This document shows positions 32,275-41,077 of a DNA stretch of 64,000 nt, in pieces. Numbering within the stretch: position 1 is the stretch's first letter; each line of letters begins with the position of its first letter. Under the pieces are notes generated by a model, which ran no database searches, was not told where the DNA came from, and saw nothing but the letters and a program-made list of their open reading frames with translations. Both the position numbers and the translations under genes were made by a program. Source of the stretch: Candidatus Koribacter versatilis Ellin345 (GTDB lineage Bacteria > Acidobacteriota > Terriglobia > Terriglobales > Acidobacteriaceae); the NCBI RefSeq assembly GCF_000014005.1, contig NC_008009.1, positions 1,922,001 to 1,986,000 of the forward strand. Reading direction: 5' to 3'.

Positions 32275-33270
32275 TTACCGCCCCGCTCCCGCCTTCTCCA
32301 CTCCATAAATCGGGAACCACGAGCTCGCCGACTCCAGCGCCTTGTTCACGTTATTGATGTTCTGCACGCCTTCCGTGCTGATCCATTCATGGAAGGCTTT
32401 GCCGCCGTGCTGCGCGTAGATCGGAATCCCGTCCTTCCAGGTGGCGCGTCCGCAGAGCACGCCGTTGTACTTCACGCCGCTCCCTGACACCAATTCCAGC
32501 GTCTCGATGAACTCCGCATTGCTCACGCCTGCCGACAAATAGATGAACGGCAAATTCGTCGCCTTCGCCGAGTCGCGGAAGTGTTCCTTCGCTTCGTCAA
32601 CCGTGTACGCCTTCTGCCCCTTGAACGACTTCGTGCCTTCCACGAATTGCATATTGATCGGCACTTCGAGCTTCAGCACGTCCACGCCATAGCGCGGGTT
32701 CGAGAACTCCTTCATGTAAGCCTTCACGATTTCCGGCTTCTTCTTGGCGTAATCAACGCCCTTCTCGTCCATGCCTTCTTCATAGCCGATAATCTCGAGG
32801 AAGAAGGGAATGTCATTCGCCCGGCACTCGTCGCCAATGCGCTCTGTCCATGCGTGTTTATGATCGTTGATGCGCTTCGGATCAGCCGGTGCGTAATACA
32901 GCAGGATCTTCACGCAATCTCCGCCAGCTTCCTTGATCCGCCGCACTGACCACACATCAAGCAAATCAGGCAAGCGTCCTGGCGTCTGCTTGTCGTAGCC
33001 AGTCTTCTCGTAAGCGAGCAGCAAACCCGAGTTCTTCGCACGATGCTTCGCCGCACTCAATCCAAACTCAGGATCAAGCAAAATCGCCGACGCATGCTGC
33101 GTCAAAACTTCGGTCACGATTTCCTTGAACTCTTCCAGGTTGCGATCGGTCGCGTTCGCGCCCAGCGCCTTTTTCAGCGAACCGCGCTGGTCCATTGCGG
33201 CGGCAGCAATCACGCCGCGCTCATTCGATACGGCCTTCATTCCGGCAAGCTTTCCGGGGGTTAACGTCAC
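32275..33270 (-). CDS. lacD: Tagatose 1,6-bisphosphate aldolase-like (LacD family)
   Basis: A 331-residue class I (Schiff-base) aldolase of the LacD family: 'SNERGVIAAAAMDQRGSLKKAL', 'ASAILLDPEFGL', 'CVKILLYYAP' (the Lys is a candidate Schiff-base residue), 'VLKLEVPINM' and 'LPFIYLSAGVSNAEFIETL'. It splits ketohexose bisphosphates into DHAP and glyceraldehyde 3-phosphate. GTG start with AGGAGGAG upstream. It is divergent from a class II fructose-bisphosphate aldolase; there are no tagatose or lactose genes nearby, so its true substrate may be fructose or another sugar bisphosphate. Confidence 0.85.
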   Translation of the reverse strand: MTLTPGKLAGMKAVSNERGVIAAAAMDQRGSLKKALGANATDRNLEEFKEIVTEVLTQHASAILLDPEFGLSAAKHRAKNSGLLLAYEKTGYDKQTPGRLPDLLDVWSVRRIKEAGGDCVKILLYYAPADPKRINDHKHAWTERIGDECRANDIPFFLEIIGYEEGMDEKGVDYAKKKPEIVKAYMKEFSNPRYGVDVLKLEVPINMQFVEGTKSFKGQKAYTVDEAKEHFRDSAKATNLPFIYLSAGVSNAEFIETLELVSGSGVKYNGVLCGRATWKDGIPIYAQHGGKAFHEWISTEGVQNINNVNKALESASSWFPIYGVEKAGAGR

Positions 33271-33318
33271 GGTGCTCCTCCTGACAAACTTTCTAAGATT
33301 GCGTTGATGTACTGGCTT

Positions 33319-33376
33319 GTCATCCTGAGCGGAGTTTCGCGGAAGCGAAACGGGGTCGAAGGACCCCTATCCTCAC
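33319..33376. repeat. Dispersed intergenic repeat, copy 2
   Basis: Nearly identical to 27526-27582: GTCATCCTGAGCGGAG, hairpin TTTCGC-GGAA-GCGAAA, then CGGGGTCGAAGGACCCC. It lies in the divergent gap between the two aldolase genes. Confidence 0.8.
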
Positions 33377-33547
33377 ACCGATCTCGAGGACTCCTACCGT
33401 CACATCACGCTCAACCTAGAGCGAAACGGCACTTTCCCAAAATGAACCACCCAATTTTATCCGAAATCCGCTTCCCACGCCGACTTGCTCCTGCACGCAT
33501 TTACGATGAAATCGGATCACTCTATCTCGCACTCATAGGAGTCCTAC

Positions 33548-34582
33548 ATGCCTCTCTGCTCAATGCGCCAAGTCCTCGACGAAGCCGCAAAAGGGAACTA
33601 CGGCGTCGGTGCTTTCAACGTGAACAATATGGAGCAAATCCAGGCCATCATGGAGGCCGCTCGCGAAACCCAATCGCCGGTCATCATCCAGGCCAGCCGC
33701 GGTGCCCGCTCCTATTCGCAGGACAAGTTCCTCTATCACCTTATGCTTGCCGCCGCGGAACTCTATCCCGAGATCCCGCTCGTCATGCACCTCGACCACG
33801 GCAACTCCGTCGAGACCTGCAAGTCTGCCATCGACCTCGGCTTCACCTCCGTCATGATGGACGGCTCCCTCATGCCCGATGGCAAAACGCCCTCGACGTT
33901 TGAATACAACGTGAAAGCCACCCGTGCAGTCGTGGAATTGGCGCACGACAAGGGCGTCACGGTCGAAGGCGAAATCGGCGTTCTCGGCGGTATTGAAGAC
34001 GGACACGGCGCCGGCGGCACCGGACTCGAACACATCACTGATCCCGAACAGGCCGTCGAATTCGTGGAGAAAACCGGACTCGATGCGCTGGCCATCGCCA
34101 TCGGCACCAGTCACGGCGCCTACAAATTCAATAAGAAGCCCGACGGCTCCGTGCTGAAGATGCAACGCCTCATCGAGATCCACAAGCGACTGCCCAACAC
34201 CCACCTCGTGATGCACGGCTCCTCCAGCGTCCCCAAGGACCTGCAGGATGTCATCAACCAGTACGGCGGGCAGTTGAAGCCGACCTGGGGCGTTCCAGTC
34301 GAAGAGATCCAACTCGGCATCCGCAACGGCGTCCGCAAGGTCAACGTGGATACCGACAATCGCCTCGCCATCACCGGCGCTATCCGGAAGGTCTTCATCG
34401 AGACGCCGGAGAAGTTCGATCCTCGCGACTACCTGAAGCCAGCGCGCGAAGCCATGAAGAAGGTCGTCGCGCAGCGCATGAAGGAATTCGGGCAAGCCGG
34501 ACACGCCGGCGATTACGCTCCGATCTCCCTAAGCGATTACGCCAGTAAATACGCGGCGAACGCACTGGTAGCAGCCCGGTAA
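33548..34582 (+). CDS. fba: Class II fructose-bisphosphate aldolase
   Basis: A 344-residue zinc aldolase. Family motifs appear in order: 'GVGAFNVNNMEQIQAI', 'MHLDHGNSVETC' (zinc ligand His), 'GEIGVLGGIEDG', 'IGTSHGAYKF' and 'VMHGSSSVPKDL'; 'GVRKVNVDTDNRLA' closes the phosphate site. It interconverts fructose 1,6-bisphosphate with the two triose phosphates in glycolysis and gluconeogenesis. AGGAG lies before the ATG and a strong terminator follows. It pairs functionally with the phosphofructokinase at 45411. Confidence 0.93.
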   Translation: MPLCSMRQVLDEAAKGNYGVGAFNVNNMEQIQAIMEAARETQSPVIIQASRGARSYSQDKFLYHLMLAAAELYPEIPLVMHLDHGNSVETCKSAIDLGFTSVMMDGSLMPDGKTPSTFEYNVKATRAVVELAHDKGVTVEGEIGVLGGIEDGHGAGGTGLEHITDPEQAVEFVEKTGLDALAIAIGTSHGAYKFNKKPDGSVLKMQRLIEIHKRLPNTHLVMHGSSSVPKDLQDVINQYGGQLKPTWGVPVEEIQLGIRNGVRKVNVDTDNRLAITGAIRKVFIETPEKFDPRDYLKPAREAMKKVVAQRMKEFGQAGHAGDYAPISLSDYASKYAANALVAAR

Positions 34583-34596
34583 CTTCGTTTCTGCCG

Positions 34597-34624
34597 AAAG
34601 GCCGGACCAACGCGTCCGGCCTTT
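34597..34624 (+). terminator. Strong intrinsic terminator of fba
   Basis: The eleven-base stem AAAGGCCGGAC (34597-34607) / GTCCGGCCTTT (34614-34624), followed by a T and CTC, fourteen bases after the fba stop. Confidence 0.85.
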
Positions 34625-34672
34625 TCTCTTCGACGCAACCACTCTCGCCGTCGGTCTGTTACATTCTTTGCC

Positions 34673-35344
34673 ATGCCGGAGCCAGCCTTCTTCACCGCCG
34701 ATGTCTTCGACTTCCTCCGCCACCTCAAGCGGAACAACAAGCGGGAATGGTTCAATCGCAACAAAGACCGCTACATTCAGGTCGCACAGGATCCCGCGCT
34801 CCGTTTCATTACGGCTTTCGCTGACCCGCTCGCACGCATCAGCCCGCACTTCGTTGCCGACGCCCGCCCTACTCGCGGCTCGCTCTTCCGCATTTATCGC
34901 GACACCCGTTTCTCGCACGACAAGAAACCCTACAAGACCCACATCGGAATCCAGTTCCGTCACGAGAAAGGGAAGGACGTCCATGCCCCCGGGTTTTATG
35001 TACATCTGGAACCCGATGGCTGCTTTGTAGCCGCCGGCATCTGGCACCCCGATTCGCGCGCGCTCACGCAAATTCGCGGCGCGATCGTCGCCCGTCCCGA
35101 AGCATGGAAGAAATCAGTGAAGAAGCTCGAACTCTCCGGGGACTCGCTCACCCGTCCACCGAAGGGTTTCGCCGGCGATCATCCGCTCATCGAAGATCTG
35201 AAGCGCAAAGATTTCATCGCTTCGGTCGCGCTCACCGAAAAGCAGATCTCCAGCTCAGCCTGCATGCGTGAGATCACGGCGGCCTGCAAGTCGATGGCGC
35301 CGCTCGTCGCGTTCACAACGACAGCCATGGAATTGAAATTCTAA
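34673..35344 (+). CDS. DUF2461 family protein
   Basis: A 223-residue soluble protein of the DUF2461/TIGR02453 family: 'VFDFLRHLKRNNKREWFNRNKDRY' at the N terminus, 'RIYRDTRFSHDKKPYKTHIGIQFRH' and 'PGFYVHLEPDGCFVAAGIWHP' in the core. The family is widespread and uncharacterised biochemically. The ATG at 34673 has no strong ribosome site but starts exactly at the conserved domain. It lies between two terminators and is probably transcribed alone. Confidence 0.85.
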   Translation: MPEPAFFTADVFDFLRHLKRNNKREWFNRNKDRYIQVAQDPALRFITAFADPLARISPHFVADARPTRGSLFRIYRDTRFSHDKKPYKTHIGIQFRHEKGKDVHAPGFYVHLEPDGCFVAAGIWHPDSRALTQIRGAIVARPEAWKKSVKKLELSGDSLTRPPKGFAGDHPLIEDLKRKDFIASVALTEKQISSSACMREITAACKSMAPLVAFTTTAMELKF

Positions 35345-35360
35345 AGCTGAACAAAAAAGA

Positions 35361-35384
35361 GAGGCCGGACGCGAATCCGGCCTC
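35361..35384. terminator. Bidirectional terminator between DUF2461 and secreted protein
   Basis: GAGGCCGGA (35361-35369) pairs with TCCGGCCTC (35376-35384). On the minus strand it is followed by a T-rich CTCTTTTTTG, ending the large secreted protein gene; on the plus strand by GTTTAC. Confidence 0.8.
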
Positions 35385-35403
35385 GTTTACTCTTTGCGGC
35401 ACC

Positions 35404-37431
35404 CTACTGTTGCGGCCGCAGGGAACTCCGCGCTCCCGCCGCACCTTGTAGTCCTGCTTCCACGTTTCGAACCGGCATGGCGTTGTCGGCTACCCGCTTC
35501 ATTCGCACCGTCTCCGCCCCCTTGCGCTTCGCAACAATGCGGTAGTCGAAGCCGATGCTCGCTGTCCCGCCGCCGAGTTCACGCACTTCAAAGCTCTTGG
35601 GTCCCTTGTTCGCGACGTAGAGTCCTTTGCAGTCGCCATTCGGCGTGAGGAATACCTGGTAGGTTACGGCTGTATTTGCAGCCGCCGCGAAATCCGTGTC
35701 GAGTTGCACGGTGACGGCGCCATTCCGTAGCGACGACGATCCCGCATCTTCATACCAGTTTTCAGTTGCTTGCACGCCGTACATTTCCATCTTCTGTCCA
35801 CCGCCGCCGCGCACTGTCCCGGTGACCATTCCTGAGCAGCTGAGATTGCCGATTGTATCGATACCGCATCCGCCGGAGTTGTTCGCGTTGCCGGCAAACA
35901 GCACGTAAGCGGTGCCTTTCGATGAGGGATAGTCATTTTCGATATACAGCGTCGAGTATGGGCCGTTGTTGTACATCACGCCCGCATCAGTAGCGTCGGC
36001 TGTGGCGAGCAGTGCCGCACCAGTGCCGCCCGTGTCACCCCACACGCCGATACCTTGATACCCCGCACAGCAGCTGCCGTAAATCGCGGAGCCCTTCGAC
36101 ATCTGTCCATACACACCCGCACCCTTCACGGATTTCGTGTACCCGAACACGCCACTCGCTTCACCCGAGTCCGCTTCGCCATACAAACCAATTCCGTTCG
36201 GATTGTCGGCGAAAGCCGTTACGGCCGCACCGAGACTTCCTGAGGTTGATGTGTTGTACACCTGGAGGGCATAGTTGGTTTTTGCCGTGTTGATGTACTG
36301 CTGGTTGGTGAAAGTATTTGCCGCTGAAAGAGACGGCAGTCCCGAGAGTGACACGCCGCCCAGTTTGGTTGCGTTGACGTTGGTCAGGCCCGCTCCGTTT
36401 CCTGTGAAGGTGCCGCTAGCCGATACATTGCCCGCAGTCGTCACATTGAACACGGTGGCCAAGGGGCTCCCACCTTGACCAGTGATCACGTTGCCGCTGG
36501 TCGCTGCGTTCACGAAGAGTCCCGCTATACCTGCAGGGCTCGCGGTGTACACCGAGATTCCGCGGGTCGCTCCCGTGGTGGCCGTCGCTTTTGCGGAGAG
36601 GCCGATGCCGCCGGCGCCGGTTGCCAATCCGTAAAGTCCTGTTGGTGACCCGGACGCTGCCGTGTTGTACCCCATCACGCCTGCGCCTGCCGTCGAATTC
36701 GAGACACCTTGAATTGCTGGTGCAGCACTGGTTCCCGTCGAACTTCCATAAATCGCAAGGCCGGCGCTCGAACCACGCAGCGCAATGCCAGTTGTGGCTT
36801 TGCTCCACACGCCAGTGCCGCTGCCGCTCTGGGTGACGTCAAGCACCTGGGTTGTGTTGTTGGCCGCAAAACTCGTGGCCGGATTGACCGTGTTCCCAGT
36901 AGCCCCGTCCTTCGTCGAAGAGCTGCTCGTCGCCTGCTTCACCTGCTCCTGCACGGTAGTCGTGAGCTTGTCGGTGGTGACGAAGTCCGTCGCCGCGTGA
37001 CCCGCGAGCGACTCCGCCTCCGCTGCCTTCAGTGCATACGGCACGCTCACGAACAGAACTCGAGGCTGCTCTTTGCCGTTGACGTTCATGCCGAGCCAGC
37101 GCGCTTCACCCCTTGCGAACATTTCGAGCGGCACACCGTCCGCCTTCGTTGCCCCGAGCAGTACGCCGTATTTGCCCTCGGCATCGAGCTTTACGTTTTG
37201 CGTTTCGATCCAGAGCGATGCTTTGTCGGTCTGGCTCTTGTAGAGGCTGAACGTGATTCCAACCGTACCAGTGAGCGCTTTCCCATTCTCATCCGCCAGT
37301 TGCCCGGAGAACCGTATCAGCTTCGGCACAATCACCTGCTGCGTTGCGTTCGCATCAGCAGCCGCTTTTTGTGCTTGAACGAAACCACTAAGAGCAAGAA
37401 GAACCGATAGGCCCAGGACGATCCTCTTCAT
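35404..37431 (-). CDS. Large secreted tail-fibre-like repeat protein
   Basis: A 675-residue exported protein. Signal peptide ('RIVLGLSVLLALSGFVQAQ'), then an N-terminal beta domain (about 40-140: 'RFSGQLADENGKALTGTVGITFSLYKSQ', 'LFVSVPYALKAAEAESLAG') shared by many Acidobacteria surface proteins, then Gly/Ala/Thr-rich repeats (170-520) with 'GIGLYGEADSGEASGVFGYT'-type units and 'TGNGAGLTN', as in trimeric tail fibres, and a C-terminal beta domain. It is probably a trimeric, fibre-like surface protein. GAGGA precedes the ATG at 37431. The long upstream region probably holds its promoter. Confidence 0.8.
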   Translation of the reverse strand: MKRIVLGLSVLLALSGFVQAQKAAADANATQQVIVPKLIRFSGQLADENGKALTGTVGITFSLYKSQTDKASLWIETQNVKLDAEGKYGVLLGATKADGVPLEMFARGEARWLGMNVNGKEQPRVLFVSVPYALKAAEAESLAGHAATDFVTTDKLTTTVQEQVKQATSSSSTKDGATGNTVNPATSFAANNTTQVLDVTQSGSGTGVWSKATTGIALRGSSAGLAIYGSSTGTSAAPAIQGVSNSTAGAGVMGYNTAASGSPTGLYGLATGAGGIGLSAKATATTGATRGISVYTASPAGIAGLFVNAATSGNVITGQGGSPLATVFNVTTAGNVSASGTFTGNGAGLTNVNATKLGGVSLSGLPSLSAANTFTNQQYINTAKTNYALQVYNTSTSGSLGAAVTAFADNPNGIGLYGEADSGEASGVFGYTKSVKGAGVYGQMSKGSAIYGSCCAGYQGIGVWGDTGGTGAALLATADATDAGVMYNNGPYSTLYIENDYPSSKGTAYVLFAGNANNSGGCGIDTIGNLSCSGMVTGTVRGGGGQKMEMYGVQATENWYEDAGSSSLRNGAVTVQLDTDFAAAANTAVTYQVFLTPNGDCKGLYVANKGPKSFEVRELGGGTASIGFDYRIVAKRKGAETVRMKRVADNAMPVRNVEAGLQGAAGARSSLRPQQ

Positions 37432-37750
37432 AAACGTGTTCCTCAACTTTCAAAACTGCGCCGAAATCCGTTGGTGATGGGGGTTGGTTGGCTGTCTCTT
37501 TGTAACACCGTACGTCGACCAGAGTTGCTCTATTTCGTCCCAACACGTGACCGATCTCACGTTCGGAGCGTTCACACATCACCGACACCGTAAGGCCTTG
37601 ACCGCTATCCTGCACCGCGGGTCATTTCCCCAGAAGCAAATTTGTTCTTTGAAATCTCAAACGGATCGTCGCGCCGCCTCACCATTTCCGTGTGCGACGT
37701 CGCCTCGCATCCCCGTCGTAAATACATCGCATTGCCTTTGCTTCGTATCA

Positions 37751-37804
37751 GGCATCGCTTCAGCGATGCCGAAAGGGCACTCGAAAGAAAACGGGCTTCA
37801 GCCC
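37751..37804. repeat. REP-like palindrome pair
   Basis: The perfect palindrome GGCATCGCT-TC-AGCGATGCC (37751-37770) and the shorter GGGCT-TC-AGCCC (37793-37804). Both share the core CTTCAG with different arms, as in repetitive extragenic palindromes. Confidence 0.6.
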
Positions 37805-37859
37805 CTGCGCAAGCCGAGCGTGGTCCTGACTTCACTCGCGTTTCGCATTAATCTTTCTT

Positions 37860-37900
37860 GTCATTCAGAGGAGGGCGCGAGCCCGACGAAGAATCTGCTG
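37860..37900. repeat. Dispersed intergenic repeat, divergent copy
   Basis: GTCATTCAGAGGAG, hairpin GGGC-GCGA-GCCC, then GACGAAGAATCTGC. It matches the architecture of the other copies (conserved left end, variable hairpin, GAAG-containing right end). Confidence 0.55.
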
Positions 37901-38180
37901 TTCAGCGCGTTATCGGACATTGTTTGCGCGAAAATCGCCCCTAACTCCTACGCCGAGAGGAATTTACCTCTAACTATATTTAGAAAGAGGAATTTGCGAA
38001 CATTACATAGCCTAAGTCTATGAAAACACTAGAGAGTGGGGGAGGGGATGGGATGGGTCGGAAGTCCGGGTTTGGTTCACGGCAACCGCCGCCTTTCGGC
38101 GGCGGAAAAAACGCCGCGAAAATAGGCGATTTAACCGCTAGTCCACGCAAAAACGCAAATCTCGGTGCACTTTTCGCGAT

Positions 38181-38918
38181 TTATTGGCTCAAAACCGTCG
38201 TTCCCAGCGCTGCTTTCTGCTTCACGATGAGCTGCTCAATCCCCGCCTTCGCCAGCGACATCATCTTGGCCAACTGCTCGTCATCGAACGGATGCTGCTC
38301 CGCTGTTCCCTGGATCTCGACCATTTTTCGGCTTCCGGTCATCACGATGTTCATGTCCACTTCGGCGCGCGAATCCTCTTCATACGCAAGATCGAGCAAC
38401 ACCGCTCCATCCACGATTCCAACACTCGTCGCCGCGACGTAATCGCGCAGAGGAGAAATGCTGAGCGTCCCCGCTTCGGTGAGCTTCTGCACCGCGAGCC
38501 CGACCGCAACGAACGCTCCCGTGATGGACGCAGTCCTCGTTCCGCCATCGGCCTGGATCACGTCGCAATCTACGAAAAGCGTGCGCTCCCCAAGCTTGGT
38601 CAGGTCCGTCACCGCGCGCAGAGAACGCCCGATCAGCCGCTGGATCTCGTGGGTCCGCCCCGAAGCACGGCCCTTCGAAACCTCGCGCGGTGTGCGCGTG
38701 AGCGTAGCGCGCGGAAGCATCGCGTACTCGCTGGTCAGCCAGCCCTTGCCGCTGTTGCGCAGGAACGACGGAACCGATTCCTCGATCGACGCCGTGCAGA
38801 TTACGCGCGTGTTCCCGACCTCGATCAGGCACGAACCTTCGGCGGTCGAGATGTAATCGGGAATGATGCTCACTGGACGCAGTTGGTCAGGAGTGCGGTT
38901 ATCCGAGCGGAAATGCAT
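38181..38918 (-). CDS. rph: Ribonuclease PH
   Basis: A 245-residue phosphorolytic 3'-5' exoribonuclease that trims tRNA 3' ends. Diagnostic stretches: '[15 protein letters not shown]', '[19 protein letters not shown]', '[17 protein letters not shown]', '[16 protein letters not shown]', '[20 protein letters not shown]' and '[21 protein letters not shown]'. The length is normal and all core motifs are intact. The ATG begins exactly at the family N terminus. The gene ends 750 bases upstream of the next gene, with no clear terminator. Confidence 0.95.
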   Translation of the reverse strand: MHFRSDNRTPDQLRPVSIIPDYISTAEGSCLIEVGNTRVICTASIEESVPSFLRNSGKGWLTSEYAMLPRATLTRTPREVSKGRASGRTHEIQRLIGRSLRAVTDLTKLGERTLFVDCDVIQADGGTRTASITGAFVAVGLAVQKLTEAGTLSISPLRDYVAATSVGIVDGAVLLDLAYEEDSRAEVDMNIVMTGSRKMVEIQGTAEQHPFDDEQLAKMMSLAKAGIEQLIVKQKAALGTTVLSQ

Positions 38919-38936
38919 CCAGTGATTGTATATGCG

Positions 38937-39782
38937 TCAGAACACGTTAAAGGGCGTCGCCGTCGCAGCATTCCCGAGATTGTGGTTGACGCCTAGTGCA
39001 TCGAGGATCGTTCGCAGCGTGGATTCGTGCTTGTACATCCCACCGTATTTGAATCCGCGCTTTACTTTCGGTCCGATCACGATCGCTGCCACATGGCCAC
39101 CCCCGTGTGCAGTATCGGAGACCACCGACTCATCGAAGACGATGATGAGCAGCCCGTTGGTGGTGAACTCGGAGTTCGACAGCAGGGGAGCGATGTTTGC
39201 CTTCAGCCACGCGTCGGCTGCAGCCAGGGTGCCATCGTGCGCGTCATGCAAGATGTTCGGCGCGATGAACGAAAAGTTTGGCAGCGCATGGTTCGCGAGA
39301 TCTTTCGAGAACTGCGTGAACGGAACCAATCGCTGTTTCTCGACGGAACTGTTTGCAACGTCGCTGAAATAGGCAAACGGATCGTGGCGCTTGAAGTAGT
39401 AGCCGGTGTTTCCGCCGGTGTAACCGACGGACGGCAAACTCTCCGCATAAGACTTCCACGTCTTGCCAGCGGTGAGCAGGTGCCGAACGATATTGTCGTT
39501 GCTAATGGTGCTGGTGAACGAGTCGTTGTTGGTGATCACGTTGCCCGTGGTCATCTCGAAGTAGTTGCCGATCGATGGATGCGCATCCGCGTAGTACGCG
39601 GTGAGAAGGGAATAGCTATTAGCGAGTGAGTTGAGGTAGGGCATTGCCGGGTTACCGATTACGTTCGCGTAACTATGATTTTCTTCGACGACCACGACCA
39701 CGTGCGAGGAAGCGGGAACTGCTGCGACTGCGGTGAGAGAAATCGCAACGAGCGCCGCGAGAGCGAGCAACTTAGCTTTCAT
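38937..39782 (-). CDS. Exported phosphoesterase (acid phosphatase/phospholipase C-like)
   Basis: A 281-residue product with a signal peptide ('LLALAALVAISLTAVAA') and a phosphoesterase-family (PF04185-like) fold: 'HVVVVVEENHSYANVIG' at the start of the domain, 'DAHPSIGNYFEMTTG', 'PNFSFIAPNILHDAHDG' and 'LIIVFDESVVSDTAHGGGHVAAIVIGP' supply likely metal ligands. It is the short, acid phosphatase-like form; the substrate is unknown. GAGGC precedes the ATG. It ends 18 bases before rph on the same strand, so co-transcription is possible. Confidence 0.82.
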   Translation of the reverse strand: MKAKLLALAALVAISLTAVAAVPASSHVVVVVEENHSYANVIGNPAMPYLNSLANSYSLLTAYYADAHPSIGNYFEMTTGNVITNNDSFTSTISNDNIVRHLLTAGKTWKSYAESLPSVGYTGGNTGYYFKRHDPFAYFSDVANSSVEKQRLVPFTQFSKDLANHALPNFSFIAPNILHDAHDGTLAAADAWLKANIAPLLSNSEFTTNGLLIIVFDESVVSDTAHGGGHVAAIVIGPKVKRGFKYGGMYKHESTLRTILDALGVNHNLGNAATATPFNVF

Positions 39783-39846
39783 GCATGCCTCAGATGGGAA
39801 GTTCCAAGGCAAGGATGCCGGTGCATCTTTTCTGCTTCAACAGAAA

Positions 39847-39871
39847 AAGGGTGCCAGCGAGTGGCACCCTT
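39847..39871 (-). terminator. Terminator of the exporter operon
   Basis: AAGGGTGCC (39847-39855) pairs with GGCACCCTT (39863-39871). On the minus strand the hairpin is followed by TTTTTC, twenty bases after the last exporter gene stop. Confidence 0.8.
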
Positions 39872-39891
39872 GGGTTAAGTGATTCGGAAAC

Positions 39892-41076
39892 TCAGAGTTC
39901 TCGCAGGGCAACTGCAATCCGCGCCCGCGCCGCACGCACCGCCGGCGGAACGCCACCCAGAATCCCCATGAACACGGAGAAGATCAGGCCACCAATAATC
40001 AATGGGGGTGTGACCTGGAACGCAAACGCCAAATGCGAAAAAGTTTGGAAATTCATCGTTCCTGTCGTGAGTCCGTTGATCGGCAGCACGGCAAGACATC
40101 CGACGACGCCACCGATGATCGCGATACATATCGCTTCGATCATGAACGACAGCACCACGCTGCCCGCACCGAAGCCAAGCGCACGCATCGTCGCGATTTC
40201 GCGACCACGCTCACTCACCGCGGAGTACATGGTGTTGAGTGCGCCGAGAATCGCGCCGACTGCCATAACAACGGCGACGAGGCCACCGAGCACAGTGATC
40301 AGCGTAGACATCACGCGCGACTGCTTCTCGTAATACTCGCGCTCGCGCTGCACTTGCATCGTCAGACGTGGATCGGTCGTTACCGCATCCTTGAACTTCT
40401 GGAAAGCCGCTTCGTTTTCGAGATGGACGGTCAGAGATTGGAAGCTGTTCTGCGGACGCTTGTAGACCTGGTCGAGGATGGCACTGTCGCACCAGATCTC
40501 CGAGTCGAACGCTGAACCGCCGGCGTCGAATACGCCAACCACGGTCCATTCACCACCGCCGAAGCGAACGGTCTGGCCAAGATTAAAGGGAACACCCGCC
40601 GCAGCGACATAGGTCTTCTGCACGTTGCGTCCCACGATGAGTTCATTGCGCCCAGGTTCGAAGGTGCGACCTTGCGCGATGTGAACGTTTGGCCGCACGT
40701 CGAAGATCTGCGGCGACACGCCGCGCACCTGGACGTTGGCATCAGTGCCTGTGCTCTTCAGCGGGAAGGCCGCGATGACGACGACCTCCGGGCTGATGCT
40801 CGATCGGCCGTTCTTGCGCGCCACGCCCGGCATGTCGGCGATGACCTTGACCTGGTCAAGCCCCATGCCGCTCATCATCTCCGAGGTCGCTCCGCCGCGC
40901 AGAACGATGGCGTTGTCATTCAGGCCGCTATGCACCAGCGTCGACTTGAAGCCGTTGGCCAGCGCCAGCATGGCTACGAATACTCCAACCGTGCCGGCGA
41001 TGCCGATGACGGCTACGAGCGTGGAGGACCAGCGAACTCCGAGACTGCGAATGTTGTACGAGATCGGAATGGCCAC
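39892..41076 (-). CDS. FtsX/MacB-type ABC permease (second)
   Basis: A 394-residue permease with the MacB/LolCE layout: N-terminal helix (about 17-42), a large periplasmic domain ('NDNAIVLRGGATSEMMSGM' to about 245), then three helices in an FtsX domain (260-375; 'LGALNTMYSAVSERGREIATMRALGFG' is the coupling helix region). The GTG at 41076 follows GGAGAG six bases upstream and lies one base after the previous stop. It works with the ATPase and the other permease, probably as a heterodimer. Confidence 0.88.
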   Translation of the reverse strand: MAIPISYNIRSLGVRWSSTLVAVIGIAGTVGVFVAMLALANGFKSTLVHSGLNDNAIVLRGGATSEMMSGMGLDQVKVIADMPGVARKNGRSSISPEVVVIAAFPLKSTGTDANVQVRGVSPQIFDVRPNVHIAQGRTFEPGRNELIVGRNVQKTYVAAAGVPFNLGQTVRFGGGEWTVVGVFDAGGSAFDSEIWCDSAILDQVYKRPQNSFQSLTVHLENEAAFQKFKDAVTTDPRLTMQVQREREYYEKQSRVMSTLITVLGGLVAVVMAVGAILGALNTMYSAVSERGREIATMRALGFGAGSVVLSFMIEAICIAIIGGVVGCLAVLPINGLTTGTMNFQTFSHLAFAFQVTPPLIIGGLIFSVFMGILGGVPPAVRAARARIAVALREL

Positions 41077-41077
41077 G

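Larger units (their letters stand above)
37432..38180. other. Repeat-rich intergenic region, about 750 bases
   Basis: Between the rph stop and the start of the secreted fibre-like gene, both on the minus strand. It holds several short palindromes at 37751-37900, a repeat copy (37860-37900), an AT-rich stretch (37960-38030) and a GC hairpin CCGCCGCC/GGCGGCGG at 38086-38105. I find no credible gene; the open frames here translate the repeats. Confidence 0.6.

Noticed and set aside
33560-34504. 314-codon minus-strand frame opposite fba
   Set aside because: Fba is unmistakable on the plus strand; the antisense product is a Asp/Val/Gly-rich shadow.
37484-38023. 179-codon plus-strand frame in the intergenic region
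   Set aside because: It translates through palindromes and a dispersed repeat copy, has no ribosome site, and resembles no protein family.
38086-38105. CCGCCGCC/GGCGGCGG hairpin as terminator of rph
   Set aside because: On the minus strand the T run precedes the hairpin instead of following it, so it does not fit an intrinsic terminator.
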